Shown: piece after piece, positions 1 to 13,400 of the stretch
How positions within the stretch are numbered: position 1 is the first letter of the stretch
Layout of the letters: every line of letters begins with the position of its first letter
Source: Scortum barcoo
Lineage: Eukaryota > Chordata > Actinopteri > Centrarchiformes > Terapontidae
NCBI GenBank assembly: GCA_023238725.1
Contig: CM041538.1
Location: 13,142,880-13,206,879 of the forward strand
DNA: 64,000 bases
Direction: 5' to 3'
Made by a program: the position numbers and the translations under genes
The notes under the pieces: generated by a model
Database searches by the model: none
The model's input: the letters and a program-made list of their open reading frames with translations, nothing else
What the model was told of the DNA's origin: nothing

Positions 1-3000
1 GCAAAAGGGTCTTTTAAAAATATTTCTACAAGAATGCATCATCATTTTTTTTTTAGTAATTTGTTGTGTATGTCTGCACCATTAAATACATCTTAATGCT
101 TTTCAAAGAGGAATTAACAATTGCATTTCTCAACGCTCAAATCCTTCCTGCCCTCCACTTCACTATACATGTACAGTACTCTATGACACATCTCACTTCC
201 TTGTTTGAAGAGGAGGTTCTTCAAAAGTGACCAAAAAGACAGATGCCGGGTGAGCTTGTTAGAAGACAGGAGAAAAGACAGCACTGTATATATTTATTTA
301 AAACAGACAACTGAGGAAAAGGAAGCTAGAAAGTTGGAAGGGGTTTTCGGGGAGGGCGTGTTTGTTTGATGACCCATGGAGGATGTCAAATAGGGAAAGA
401 AAGGTGGAAGGAATGTTGGGAAAGTTTGAACCCTATTGGCACACAAAGAGAGAACCACATCTGACAAAGCCTAAACGCTGCTGATCAAAGTGTTTCTGTA
501 TAAAATTGGGAATCCTTTTATTTCACACACTCTCTCGCTTCTCTCTTTCTCCCTCTCTCTCTCCCTCACACACACACATAACAGTCCATCTTAATTTCAG
601 TCAGAAGGATGAACAAAAAAAAACAAAAAACACAAAAGAGTGTTGAATATTAAACACTCCCATGAATGTGTGAAAATCCACTTAAAGATTAATTGTTTGC
701 AGTTGATGTGGTGGCAGTTGAATCATTTTAAGATGTGCAACAGTGCCAGTTGAGCTCATCACTCACGGCCGGTTGACTTTGGTGAACACAGCTCCAGACC
801 CCAGAGCACCATGTGCACCTCATCAATAGCTCCAAAGCACTACCATTTTTCATGAGTGGGCATGTCTGCCATCTGATTGTGTTTAGCCCCCATATGCCCC
901 CCTTCCCTATTTTTATGCTCATCAACTGTGTCTTTTTTGGTGTCACATGCAACTTTCTGACAGCAGGGCTGATTGAGCTGAGAGCAGGAAGAGGGAGTAA
1001 TATTGTGTATTCCTGGGAGACTTTGGGTAAGAGCGAGCTTCTGATTGCATTATTTCTGCTCTTCTGTCATCTCCCCAAAATCTGACTCTATCTAAATGTT
1101 GTTTTGCTTTGGAGAGAAACAAAATAATTCTGCAGAGTGACAACAAGATGCAAAAAAAAAATGTTTGCTTATCTAATAGGCACTTTCTCATCATGATAAC
1201 AAATCATGCCATCTATACCAGCACTTCTGATACTCAGCCATTTTCTCAGAAATCTGAGCTGACACTTTGACACATGAAACAAATTTAAGGACACAAGACT
1301 TATTTCTTGTATAGTTTGAGTACACAACAGTTAAATCACCTCTTGATTGTGTACTACAACTGTTACAAGTTAGTAAGCCCTTTACAGAGTATACTAGCAG
1401 TAGTGAAAACGTCTGTATGTGGAATAAGATGGAGCAATATAAAACGGGAAACACATTGTTGCTTTGCATAATATCCTCCATGACTTTTGAAGGGAAGGCT
1501 CACAAAAGTAATATGGTGAGAAACACTGCATGGCCACTAACATCACACTACCATTACACACCTAACTAAGAATATTCACATATTGCATTGATCAGCTCCA
1601 ACCCAAACAATATGGAGACAGTCTGGAAGATCACACTGGTGATGCAGCCTCATCCCATAATCCACTACCTTCAAACACCCCTCTGTGATCGTCTCTGTGA
1701 TGCAGCTGCTATCATTTATGATGGGGGGTGGGGGTGGGGGCCGCAGATTTTGGTTGTCTGCGTGCCAGGGCTGTTGATCCTGCACTGTACTAATCATGCA
1801 GCAGCCTGAGCTGAGACAGGATGATTGCAGGCCAGACAGGAAATGAAGAGAGATAATGATAGGTCAGCCCGCCGTATGTCTGCGCTCGCTGCGCACTCGC
1901 ATCCTCGCGATGCCAGATTGGCTGCTGCATTAATCGACCTGACAGACAAAGACCAATAGGTTTCTCCTCTGACAGCTCTGGGTTCTCTGACAGGGATCCC
2001 GTTGCAGGGAGGAAAATGGCAGGTCTACTGATGGAGCTCCGTCTGTGGGGCAATTGAAATGATTGGCAGGTGGGCTGCATCATCTCTGGACCTTCCCCCT
2101 AATGACTCCTTAACAGTCCTACATAAGATGGGTTGGAAGGATGCCATTGTTGGAGGTGGTGGTAAATAAGTAAAATGAAAACATATTTAAACCACAGAGA
2201 TCCGTTCCAGTGGTTCGCAGGAGGTTTCGAGTTGAAATAAAAACAAATGTGCCTGGAAGACGATTAGTAACAGCTCAGTGCTTCACAACTGCTCTTTATG
2301 CTGAGAATGAGAATTGATTGAGGAAGCTTAATATCCAGTCCAGGTGGCACACACAAACTTGAACACACCTACACGGGCACTCACACAACAATGGACGGAG
2401 AGCAAAAAGGTGACATGCCATCACCGGCAGTCTAACCATGGGTGTTATTCATCTCTACCTCTCTACCCTCTGACTTCCCCCTTCCCCTCTCTCTCTCTCT
2501 CTCTCTCTCTTCATCTTCTTCTTTCTTTGCTTTCTGTTAATTTCACTCTGAATCAAACATTTCACAACAGCACTTCCATTTTGTCAAAACACCATTTTTC
2601 TTTTGTTATTTATCGTATTTTTGTTACAAAACATGTACAGGCTGTTTAGAACAACAACAAAAATACAATATCCAATTAATATGCAATTTCTTTAGTTTAA
2701 TAATCATCAATTCATTAGGTGAATCCTCTTGGAGTTTCTCTTCCTTCTGATTGTTCCAAGTCCACTGTCCCAAATGGCCTATAGTCCATCTTGGCATTGT
2801 TGTTGGTGGGGGTCGGGGGTGGGGTGGGTTGGCATGAGGCGAAAGGTACAAATAAATACATAGGGCAGGATGTCAAGAAATTAAAAACAAGAATTTTGAT
2901 TATTTCTAAATCCAGATAACAGTAAGTAGAAAGTAAGGTGTTCATCATGGTTTCTCTCAGTTTCTGCATGATGCATATATATATATAACTTTATATATAT

Positions 3001-3779
3001 ATGTATGTCCTAAGTTCATTTTTTTGGATTCAATAAAAAAGAATGTTTAACAGTTGTCCACAGAATATAGCGTAATTGTTTCAGATATATTTGCTCCTTG
3101 TCACGGTTCAGTTCATGCGTTAATTCTCCACGGTGGCAAATAGCAGAAGCTGTATTGTACAGTATACTTGTGTGCAACTTGACACATCCGCACATCCAAG
3201 CACACTTCATCACACATACGCACACGCACACACACACATACAAAAACGCACACAAAAGGCCAAGTGGTCTTTCTATAGTGTTGCCACAGTCCTCGTCTCC
3301 CCTTAATCACATGAAGTGTCCAGCGGGGGTGCTTAGGTTTGACCGGCCATTTTGAAACCACAAATCTCCCAAAAATGTGTAAGAAAGCCAAACAAAAGAA
3401 AAAGGAAATAAAAAACTGCGGTGTGGACAGACAAAAAAAAAAAAATGTGTAAAAACACGGTTGATGAGCAGGTGATTCCGAGCTGTGGAGCTATTTTCCG
3501 TCACTTCAGGTCGGGGTGAAGAGATCTTCTGGTGACCTATTGAGGATTCTGTAGCCAAAACAAGTGTCCAAATACGTGGCTGCTCTCCTTTGACCTTTTT
3601 TCGACCTCTGTCATCCTCTTGACCTTTGACCTCAGCCCATCATACTTCCTCTTCCACCACCTCGCCCTTCTCCAGCAAGTGCCCTTTTACATAACACACC
3701 TTCAATATGAAGATGGAGAACGACACACACGTGCACAGTAAAACAACTTCTATCAGGGAAAGAATAGTCCTCTATCTCC
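1..3779. other. Downstream flank, or distal 3' UTR, of ephb3
   Basis: I see no coding gene here. Contents are low-complexity patches: CT repeats at about 540-580 and 2487-2510, a G-rich patch at 1722-1741, a short AT repeat at 2975-3003 and a CA repeat at 3222-3253. The segment 1800-2100 is repeat-poor, less AT-rich and CpG-containing, and could be a conserved element. The block 2600-3100 is AT-rich with several TGTA motifs, as in vertebrate 3' UTRs, so part of it may belong to a longer ephb3 transcript. Confidence 0.4.
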
Positions 3780-4336
3780 TGTGGGTCTGTAACACCTCTG
3801 TTTATTTTTTTTTTGTTTAGTTTTTGTTTTTGTGAGCATTTGTTCACTTTTTTTAATGCCAGGGTGTTCACTCTTTACTATGTATTACGTCCATCAAAGC
3901 TGGGTGGAGAGGTCAAGGGGAGGGACTCTTGCGCGAGGATCGGAGTGAGACATTTCAGATACAGGGCTAAGGCCAACCTCACTAAAACACACATGCATGC
4001 AAACGTCAACCCGCACCAGAGCTGGTGAGGCACGCATGGGATATAAAGGGGGGTTTACTCTTCCTCTTCCTCTTTCAAAAACACGCAAATTCTGATTGGG
4101 TGGAAAAAGAAACAATGACAAAAAAAAAAACAAATAACAGGAACAGGAAATGGAGATGGTAGTGAAATAAAGAAAAAAAATAGTCAGAGGCACTGCAAGC
4201 CAGTTTCATAGCGTCTAATTGGCAGAGATGGGTCAGGCAGCTAGGGTTTTTCCAATGGCTCTCTCTGGCACAGTTCCTCCCCCCACTTTTCCTGTCTGGC
4301 TATCCTTCGACTGCATCGGTCTGTGTGTCCTGACGC
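3780..4336 (-). other. ephb3: Candidate ephb3 3' UTR (minimal extent)
   Basis: This is the sequence directly downstream of the stop codon on the minus strand. The nearest canonical AATAAA lies at 3801-3806, and an ATTAAA variant lies at 3852-3857. Below the AATAAA the minus strand becomes GT-rich around 3720-3750, as expected for a cleavage site near 3775-3790. Further AATAAA hexamers at about 514-519 and 292-297 mean longer isoforms reaching almost to position 290 cannot be excluded. The 3' end is inference only. Confidence 0.45.
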
Positions 4337-4445
4337 TCACACCTGGACAGGAAGTGTTTGGTTCATCTGTAGTCTCATGTCCTGAATGCTACCGAGAATC
4401 TTCTTCTGATGGCCGGCCAACGTTACCCCTATCCGCAGCAAGTCC
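4337..4445 (-). CDS. ephb3: ephb3 exon 16: SAM end, PDZ-binding tail and stop
   Basis: This exon encodes residues 944-979 and the TGA stop at 4337-4339. It reads EDLLRIGVTLAGHQKKIL, then GSIQDMRLQMNQTLPVQV. The end of the SAM domain is followed by the hydrophobic C-terminus VQV, which is a PDZ-domain ligand in EphB receptors. The acceptor is GGCAG. It was located by matching the known SAM tail, because the open frame is short. Confidence 0.96.
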
Positions 4446-7400
4446 CTGCCGAGTGAGAAGAAAGGAGAAGAAAATGAGAACAGGTGGCTCAGTCATAAAA
4501 AAGAAAAAAAAAATGAAAGTAGACAAACATCACATGTCTGAAGTTGAAGTGCAAATTTTCACTTTTTACCCTCAAGTAAACACACACACATACGCTACTG
4601 GGCGGTAACAGGGACAGGCGAGCACAGCGGCAATCACCCATAAAATGGCTTCCATAAGGTATGTCAACAAAATGGGTACACTCATCCAGCTAAAGTGAAC
4701 ACTGGTCTTAATGCAACATACCTCTGTTGCCCGGCAGGTGGGCGAGAGGAGGGGAGTCAAAGGGCCATAATGTGATAGTTAATAATTAAAGAGCAAACTT
4801 AGCTTCTGTTTGGCAGCTGGCAGACTTCACAGAGTCCACACCAGCAGTTAGGAGCCTGTCATTTATACTTAGAATGCGTCTGGAAGTAAATCAGCTTTAA
4901 CTTGGCTGTAACTGTTGCACAAGATTCCTCCGCGCTTCAGAAACATCAGAGAAGAAACTATGTCAAATAAGACTGGAAAGTGTAAATTAATCTTTTAGAT
5001 GGGGGCTTACACCAGCGTGATCTTTAGAGTGAGCGAAAGGCCTTATCTTCAGGTTGAGTGTGCGGTAGGAAAATATGAAAATGTTGACGTACAGTTGACA
5101 TAACTACACCCTTAAAAGGGCCTGTGAGAGTGCACCTGCTTTGGCCGTCATTAGTCAGACGGCATAATCTAATCATCATGGCCATGTTGGTTTAACACTG
5201 TACAATATTATCACGAGAACCTCTCTTTTCCGCTCGCCTGTTTGATTTCCCTAGTCGATAGCTGAGGAGAGAGCGGACGGCGTCTGGGGCAGCGATTAGC
5301 TAACTGTTGGGGCTCTGCCACAGTCTGCGTCCTCTCCGTTCAGTCACACACAGACACACACACATACACACACAAACACACACAAATACTGGATAATCTA
5401 ATATTACACGCAGACACCATACACTCTGCTTGTCTCAATGACTTTGTGGCCCCATCCATTTTAGTATAAAAGTGTGCACCTACACATGAACAAACAAAAA
5501 CACACACATGCACGCACACACACACCCACACACACAAAGCCACACTGCACATCTATTCTCTCCTAAGCCAAATAAGGGTGAATCACTGCAATTTCACACA
5601 AATAAATGGTGTTTTTTTGTTTTTTTCATATTTCGCCATCCCCATCAGTGCAGCGATGGAGGATGAAATGATAATAAATGGGCACCATTAGAGGAATTAC
5701 TGGCCATTAAGGGCAACAGAGAGCCACAGTACACCACACCTGTCAGCCTGGCCAAATTGAAACAAATTACCCCCACCTCCATTGCCTATTATGCAGCTAA
5801 TGAGGATAATTTATTTATCATTATAATCCTAATTCATTTATTTGATCATCACTGGCTTCCAATTTCCATGACTTCCATTACATCATTTCCTGTTTGTAAA
5901 CATGGTGGAAGGTGCGCGAGTCGTCAAGGTCAACTGAAGATCGTAGTTAGGGAAGCAGCCACAAGTGCCGGCCGAAAAATTGCACTGCATAGTGTTGATT
6001 GTGCATCGATTTGTTTGATTTTGAAGCAGGTGATTATAACTACCAGTAGTACATAACCCCCCCACCCATTTTCTACAGAAAACCTATCCTGGTCGGTCAA
6101 TTACAGACCAAATTATGCAAAAAACTTCGAGGATCTTGTGTTTCCTCATTTTCTACAGCTGCACAATCTCTTTCTTGTGTCTCTTGACAAGTTGTGTTGT
6201 CAGTAAATCCCTGAAATACCTTTTCTTTTTTAATCTCTACATTATTTGTACAGGAATATGTAACAGTAAAAGCTGGGATACTGGTGTTTTTAAAGCATGA
6301 TTCATCTTCATAGCACAACAGCTGGACTTCTGAGGGTCTCCTAAATGTACCAATATCGTAAAGGTTGCTATTCATTTGATGTTTGAGCCTCTTCAGAGCC
6401 CCTTTTCCACATCTTACTACATTTAATTTAGCCATGAGACTATTTTTACTCCCTCAAGGTCAATCTGTGTAACGCTAATTTGACTCTGAAACTCAGCCCA
6501 GTCAATCACTTTAGGCCTGATTAGCTGAATCCACTCACTCTGCTGTCATCTGGGCCACCAGGTCAAAGGAGGCAAATCCGGCGTTGACGAAGTTGTCACG
6601 GTAGCGGCTCATCTTGATGGCGTCCAGCCAGTCCCCCACAGTGGTGAAAGTGGTATAGTCTGGCACACAGCGGTCAAGCAAGGGCTGAGAGACCCTACAT
6701 TGGGGGGGAGGGGGGGAGGAGGGAGAAAGAGAAACAGAGAGAGAGAGGGTTAAGGTCGTCACTCTATTGCCTCTACCGGCCAACCTCACCCCCGAACGCC
6801 CCCCGCTGAGCGCCACCTCTCCATTTCTCCACCTCTCCTCCTCTCTTCTCCCCTCTCCTCTCCTCCACGTGTAAGGAGTTGTGTGCGGGGGCGGGTGGGG
6901 GGTAGTGTGAGGGGGGCACTTTCATGACTGTGGAGAGACTGGCTGGAGGCTTGGGTGGTGGATGATTGGCGCTGCAGCTGCAGCTGGTGAGGCAAGGTGG
7001 GCTGAATGATGACTACACATATAGTCATTTCCAAGAAATCAGTTCAAATTCATGTTAAGACACTATAATCTTTTGTTATAAATAAAACAACAGGCGTTAG
7101 TGAGGAAGTAGGCATTTTTTTTAGTATCCTACACAGGCCCATGTGAAACCCCTTAATAGCTCCTCTTTCTGTTTTCGGTTCATGTTCTTCATGTTGAAAT
7201 GAGATGTCACTGTGTAGCATGGGGACTGACAAAACAAAAAAAAAAAACCCACTTGAAATCCAATCTGAGTGGTTGTACTGAGTTGCACTTTCAAACCACC
7301 TACAAGTGTGGTTTAAATCTGATCGGAGAAGATCGGATTCCATGCGGCTTTGCTGGACAGCTCAAATCTGATTTTGTCTGCCTGTATAAAAATAAGCTTA

Positions 7401-10400
7401 CCATGTAGGTTATGAGCCACATGCCGTATGGTATCTTGTTGTTACATCTACAGTACATTGTCACAGGTTGTGTTTGAAAGTATATATACATGTGTTCATT
7501 AGGGAAAGTCATCCAGGATTGGCTAGACAAAAGGATGCATGCAACACAATCCCGCAGAGGTGGAAAGACATTTTTGGAAAATGCTTCATGACTGTGGAGC
7601 AGCATCTGTGAAATGTAAACACAGATGTAAGTACAGATGTGTATGTGGTTGTGCGGTCAGACTGACTCATGAACCTGGCAACACATGCAAGGAGTGTTTG
7701 ACTTATTTGTGTGTGTGTGAATATACATCTTGGTGTATGTGAATATACTGTGTTTACTCGTGTGATTGTTAATCTCCATGTGTGTATCTGTGTGAGAGTG
7801 TGTGTGTGTGTGTGCGTGTATTGCTGAAAATGTGTCTGAGTGCATGTTCCTGGACACCTGTTGACAGCCCAAAAGGGCCTTTCTAAAGAAGAACCTAACC
7901 CCCTGTGCTGATCAATGCTGAAGATAGAGAGGCCACCTTGGGAGTTTTAATAAAATTGCACTACAACTCAGGCCTAAGTGGAGCGGATGAACAAGGGAGG
8001 AGGAGAGGGGGTGGGTAGAGGGGGACACAGGGAGGTGCTGGGAGGGGAGGGAGGAGAAACAGATGAGGGAGCAGGCAAAGAGAAAGAGCACCACTGTCTC
8101 CCCTCCTCTCTGCTCTGTTGATCCCTGTCATCCTTTTTGATGGCATTAGATTCATTAACAATTAAAAGAGGAATGGAGAGAGAAAGAGGGAGAAAAGAGA
8201 AAAGGCATGGAGGGGGAGTTAATAACAGTGATACAGAGGCTCCATTGAGTGGTGTAGATGGAGTGATTTTTAATAAGGCCTGCGCTTCGGAGCCCAAGGC
8301 CTCGGGCCGTTGTTAACGCCAGACTTCTCTTAATGGAGTATTGTTAGTCCTCCTTCTCTAAAGTTGGCTTCAAAAGAGTCTGAACCGTAGCTGGCCACAG
8401 GCTCACATGTGGCCACAGCGGGAAAGCTGCGTAATATCGCATGCTAGCCAGTGAGACAGTTACAGGCAAAGCTTAAATTCAAGGTCAGTGGTGCGGTGTC
8501 CCAAAAGAGTTAGGTCTGTTTGGCTGTTTAAGAAGTTTAGAGAGTGGATGTGATTCATTTGCCAAATGTGAATTTCTGCTTTTGCATCGGAGACTCAACA
8601 GATTATCACAGAAAGTGAGTCATGACACAGGTGAAGGAAGCCTAATGTCACCAAAGCTCAATCGATTGTTACGCTTCACACCTACAGTGCACTGTGCAGT
8701 CCGTCCGGGTACACCTCACAAACACAACCAAATTACTTTTATGCCACACAGTGCTGGCTAACCTACAGCCACCCTTCAGCGCCGACCAGGACAACGGTAT
8801 CATCGCTCACTCCTCCCTCGTTAGGTTTGTCGGCAGGAGGCCACCTCTCCGCTGGCCCGTTTAAAATCTCGTTAGTGGCTAATTAAAAGGCGCTCCCATC
8901 TCTTTTTTGCATCGCCTTAATCGAGCTAATTAACCGCAAGCTTAATCTTCTAAGAACGTCACTCCGGTGGCCAACCGAGACCCTGGTTTCCCCCATGAGC
9001 CCAAACCAGGATTGTCTGCGGCCCTCCCTCAAGACAGAAAGACCCTGATGCAGGGACAGATAGGTAGGTCATCCCCCTCCCTGTCGCTCCAACTCTGCCA
9101 CCTTCTATCCTCCAAATTCTTTCCAAGAAACAGGTTGCAGAGGGAGGTGGTGCAGCTAAATGTAGATGTGACATCATCGATTGAGCTCCCAGTTGGCAGG
9201 GGAGTTGCTTTAAGGATTGTATAGAACGATGGTAATTTGAATTTGCATAACAGCCCTGGCTGCATTTGTGAGAACCAAAGAGTTGCATGGGAAGAAATGT
9301 GCACTTTATAGGGGTTAAGAGATTGTTACAGCTGAGTCAGAGTGACTCACACACACTGTATCAACTTGGATAAGGAATATTTGTACAGTGGAAATCATTA
9401 TCGCAGTTGCTCTTGCCCAGGTGTGAAAAATGAAATGGCTCGGCCACTACTCTCACGGCTGAAAAGTCAAGTGACTTCATTCAATGAAATAATGACCCCC
9501 TGCTGCAATCTATCATGAGAGTCCAACAAATCTCCTCCAACATGTGACTTAAGAAAACCAGAAAAGGTTTTGAGAAAGTGATCAGCACCAGTGTCCTCTA
9601 TGAAGATCACTAATAAAACTCAGCAAAAAAAAACAAAAAAACTGCAAATACCAGCTCCAACGAACATACACAAGATGCTTGACAGGGCTTTTATCCTGAT
9701 TCTTTCTTTACTTAACGTGCCCAATGTACTTTTATATGATAATATTGCAACTTACCCAGTGGACTGTGTGCTGTTGGTGACCACCTTGAGGCTGGCAGCA
9801 TTGCGGATGAGCTTATCCAGCGTGGCCACAATCTGGGCGAATTTGGGTCGCAGGTTCCTCTCTTTCACCCAGCAGTCCAGCATGAGCTGGTGCAGCGCTG
9901 TGGGGCAGTCCATGGGTGGGGGCAGTCGATAGTCCTGCTCCACGGCATTTATCACCTGAGGAACGACAACAGAGAAATCACAATGGCTTCTAATCACAGA
10001 GTGCGGTGTAGAGGGAGGATGGACAACGCGAGGAGAGAGATTGGTCGAGGAAAAGAGAAAGTAAGGGGGGACAGAAGAGGATGAATGAGGGAAATGATGA
10101 GAGAGTCAGAGATAAACAGGAAAAAAGGCTTTAGGGAATACATAGAAATAAGGGCCAGAGAAAGATTAGCTTTGAGTGGTAGTTGTGGGTGGGTATGTAG
10201 AGAGAGAATGGCTTTTGGACAGTGATAGCAGAAGTGGTTGAGAACTATTACAATTTTAAATATCTACATTTACATAACAGAAATTGCTCCTGTTTAATGT
10301 TGAATATTTCACCAGAATACGTTTTCCTACAAATGATTTATTTGTATGTGGTATGTACATACAGTATATACATTAATTATGCATACATCACATTGTACAG

Positions 10401-13400
10401 AAACATATCAGCTTACATCTTGATTGCTCATGTCCCAGTATGGCCTCTCGCCGTACGACATCACCTCCCACATGACAATGCCGTAGCTCCACACATCGCT
10501 GGCCGAGGTGAATTTTCTGTAGGCAATTGCCTCGGGAGCCGTCCAGCGAATGGGGATTTTCCCTCCCTGTGGATATGCGAATGAGTAGGTGAGCATGAAA
10601 TACTGGAGGGATGGAGCACAAACACAGAGTCACACACATACGAGAGGAAGAGAGAGGGTGAGAAAACACGGTCTAAGGGAAATGTTGATGCACAACACAT
10701 GGGTGCATGCTGTACAACCCAAACACCACATACACACAAGGTTAGTAACGCAGTTACAGGAAATGATATGTACAAACATATGAAGCTATAGGAATATTTA
10801 ATGTGCTATGAACTGTTTTTTTTTTTTTTTTGCAACATCAGTATATCACTATCAAAGAATCCTTTGATATAACTATCAGACAAATTGAACTGTAGGCGGG
10901 GTGATTGGCATCTCATGCATCTCAGACTGGGTGTTTTTGCTTATTCCTTTGCTTTACTAAATGGCACATGCATGTTGCGAGTTACTTTTCAGTCACTAAA
11001 CAACCACTTTAGCTGAACTGCATAGAAAGAAGAGAGGCCCTTTTCCTATTTACAAGCTAAACTTTTGTACACAGGCCGGAGGAGGCTGCCTATGTTTATA
11101 CCAGAGGTCAGGTTCATTTTTGATAATTATACTTAGTCTCAAAAGACCCTTTCCTATATGCCTTAACCTGCTTTGCCATTTTAACATGTTGTGTGAGAAT
11201 AGGAGCCAGAATCATTCTCTCATATCATAAATTCCATTCATTTGTCGGCTAAGGGTCTTGTAAAATTTATGGAAATTTGCTGCAGCTTCAGTGGAAACAT
11301 GCAGCAACATATCCAGGTAAAAAAATTAAATGGTATCAAAAGTGTCTATAAACATTCACTTAGCTGCAATATATTATTCAACTGTTTCAGCTGCTTTATT
11401 TATCCCAAAGAAAAAGAGAAGAAAAAAAACTCCCTTAATGGTCATGTCAGGAGGGAACAGACTTGACACAGATCTACTTTTTAATACACTCAGTCTTGAA
11501 AATGCTGTGGATTCATTTGTAAAAGAGGCTTAATTTAATAATGAACTAATAGTGATGTATTGATGTTAGAACGTTACATGTAGCACATTGAAACATTGAT
11601 CTCAAACACGAATAGACTGACACCAAAACGCAGACACACATTTAGAGCCAGACTCACCAGGGAGCTGGTGTAGGTGGGGTCTGTGGGGTCATCCTCAAGG
11701 AAACGGGACAAGCCGAAGTCAGACACCTTACAGACCAGATTGCTGTTGACCAAGATGTTGCGGGCAGCCAAGTCTCTGTGCACGTAGTTCATATCTGACA
11801 AGTACTTCATGCCTGCTGCGATACCACGCAGCATGCCAACCAGCTGGATCACTGTGAACTGCCCATCATTGAGCTGGCAAAGGAAGAAAGAGAGTGACAA
11901 GGATAAATGGGAAAGTATAGATCAAGGTTGCATGTTTTAACTTTATTTGTTCTACTCGTCTTTCCTTTTTTAGTGTCTCTTACAGTACCTTCTCGGCATA
12001 TGCCCTCTTACCTGTATCTTTCATCTCCCATCACTTTACACTGTAATGTCTTTCTCTTTTCTACCTATCCATCCTCCAGTGCATCCCTTCCCCTTTCTCT
12101 GGCAGACAATGTATGATGTGACTTTGAGGCAGTGATTCACTGGAGACTGATCTCTTTGTAAATGTCACCCATTGCCTGAATGCAGAATTTGTCAGATATC
12201 CATTGTGGGCTCTGCAGCAATGCTTAAGAAGACCTTTCATGGCTCGAAAGAAAGTCAGACTAAAAGCGAGATCAAGCAGATTTGGATGGGCATATTTTGC
12301 TGGATAGCGTTGCATTATTGATAAAATCAGAGATGCATGTTTCATAGGGAGTGGCTAATATTAGAGCTATTCTTGTTTGTGATGTGTTGAGATGTGACTC
12401 TTTATTCACTCACTCTGAGGAAAGAGTCAAGCGCTCCGTTCTCCATAAACTCCGTGACAATCATCACTGGTCGACTCTTGGTGACCACACCTTCCAGGCG
12501 GATGATGTTGGGGTGGTCGAACTGGCCCATGATGGAAGCCTCGGACAGGAAGTCTCTCCTCTGGCGGTCGGTGTAGCCCACCTTGAGGGTCTTGATGGCT
12601 ACGATGATCTCCCGGCGCCCGGGCAGCTTGAGGCGGCCGCGGCACACCTCCCCGAACTCTCCTGCGAGAGCCCAGGTGAGCCATCCAGAGAAACAGCAAA
12701 AAAGAGGAGGAGAGAGAGAGAGAGAAAGAGGGAGGGGAGAGAGGTATGACGGAAGAGTGGAGGAGAGTGGGGGGAAAAGAGGGGAGAGGGGACAGTTAAC
12801 TGGTTAGAACCAAGGAGCCAGGGAAGGGTAGCAGGAGGGGTGGGACAGGGGGGACTGCAAGAGAAAGCCAGGACTCTAGGCCAGTGTCAGGGGATGGTGG
12901 TGACAGGGAGCGCATACGCTGACTTTGTGCGGTTAAGCTCCGGATTAAAAGAAACAGCATGGTGAGTGTGAGGCATGATGACGGAATGTGAGAGTTTAAA
13001 AAAAAACAAACAAAAAAAAAATGTTTAAATGGAAAAAAAAAGGATAAAGTAGGGTGACAGGGTAAGAGGGGGAAGGGGGGGAGGATCAGGGGGTGGTGCT
13101 AAGCTTCGGAGGGGCTGGAGTAGCGGGCACAGGAGGAGGAGATAGGTGGAGACAGAAGCTTGGGCGTCTTTGGGGTCGTGGAGGCTTTACGTTTAGAGTC
13201 TACACCAAGCGTGTGCAAAAAAATTAGGCCATGAAAGTGATGTGTGTTGGCATGGGTGCAAAGGTGACAAAGTGAGGGAGAGAGGGCAGGGGATGGAGGA
13301 ATGGAGGTATGGATTGAGGAAGGGGCAGAGGAGAGGAGGGGGGACAGGGAAGACAGGGGTTGAGGGTTTGTCACTTTGAAGGCGAATGCTGGGAAGCGAC

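Noticed and set aside
12351..12749. Plus-strand open frame of 132 codons opposite exon 11
   Set aside because: It is the antisense shadow of the highly constrained kinase exon, and its sequence matches no family.
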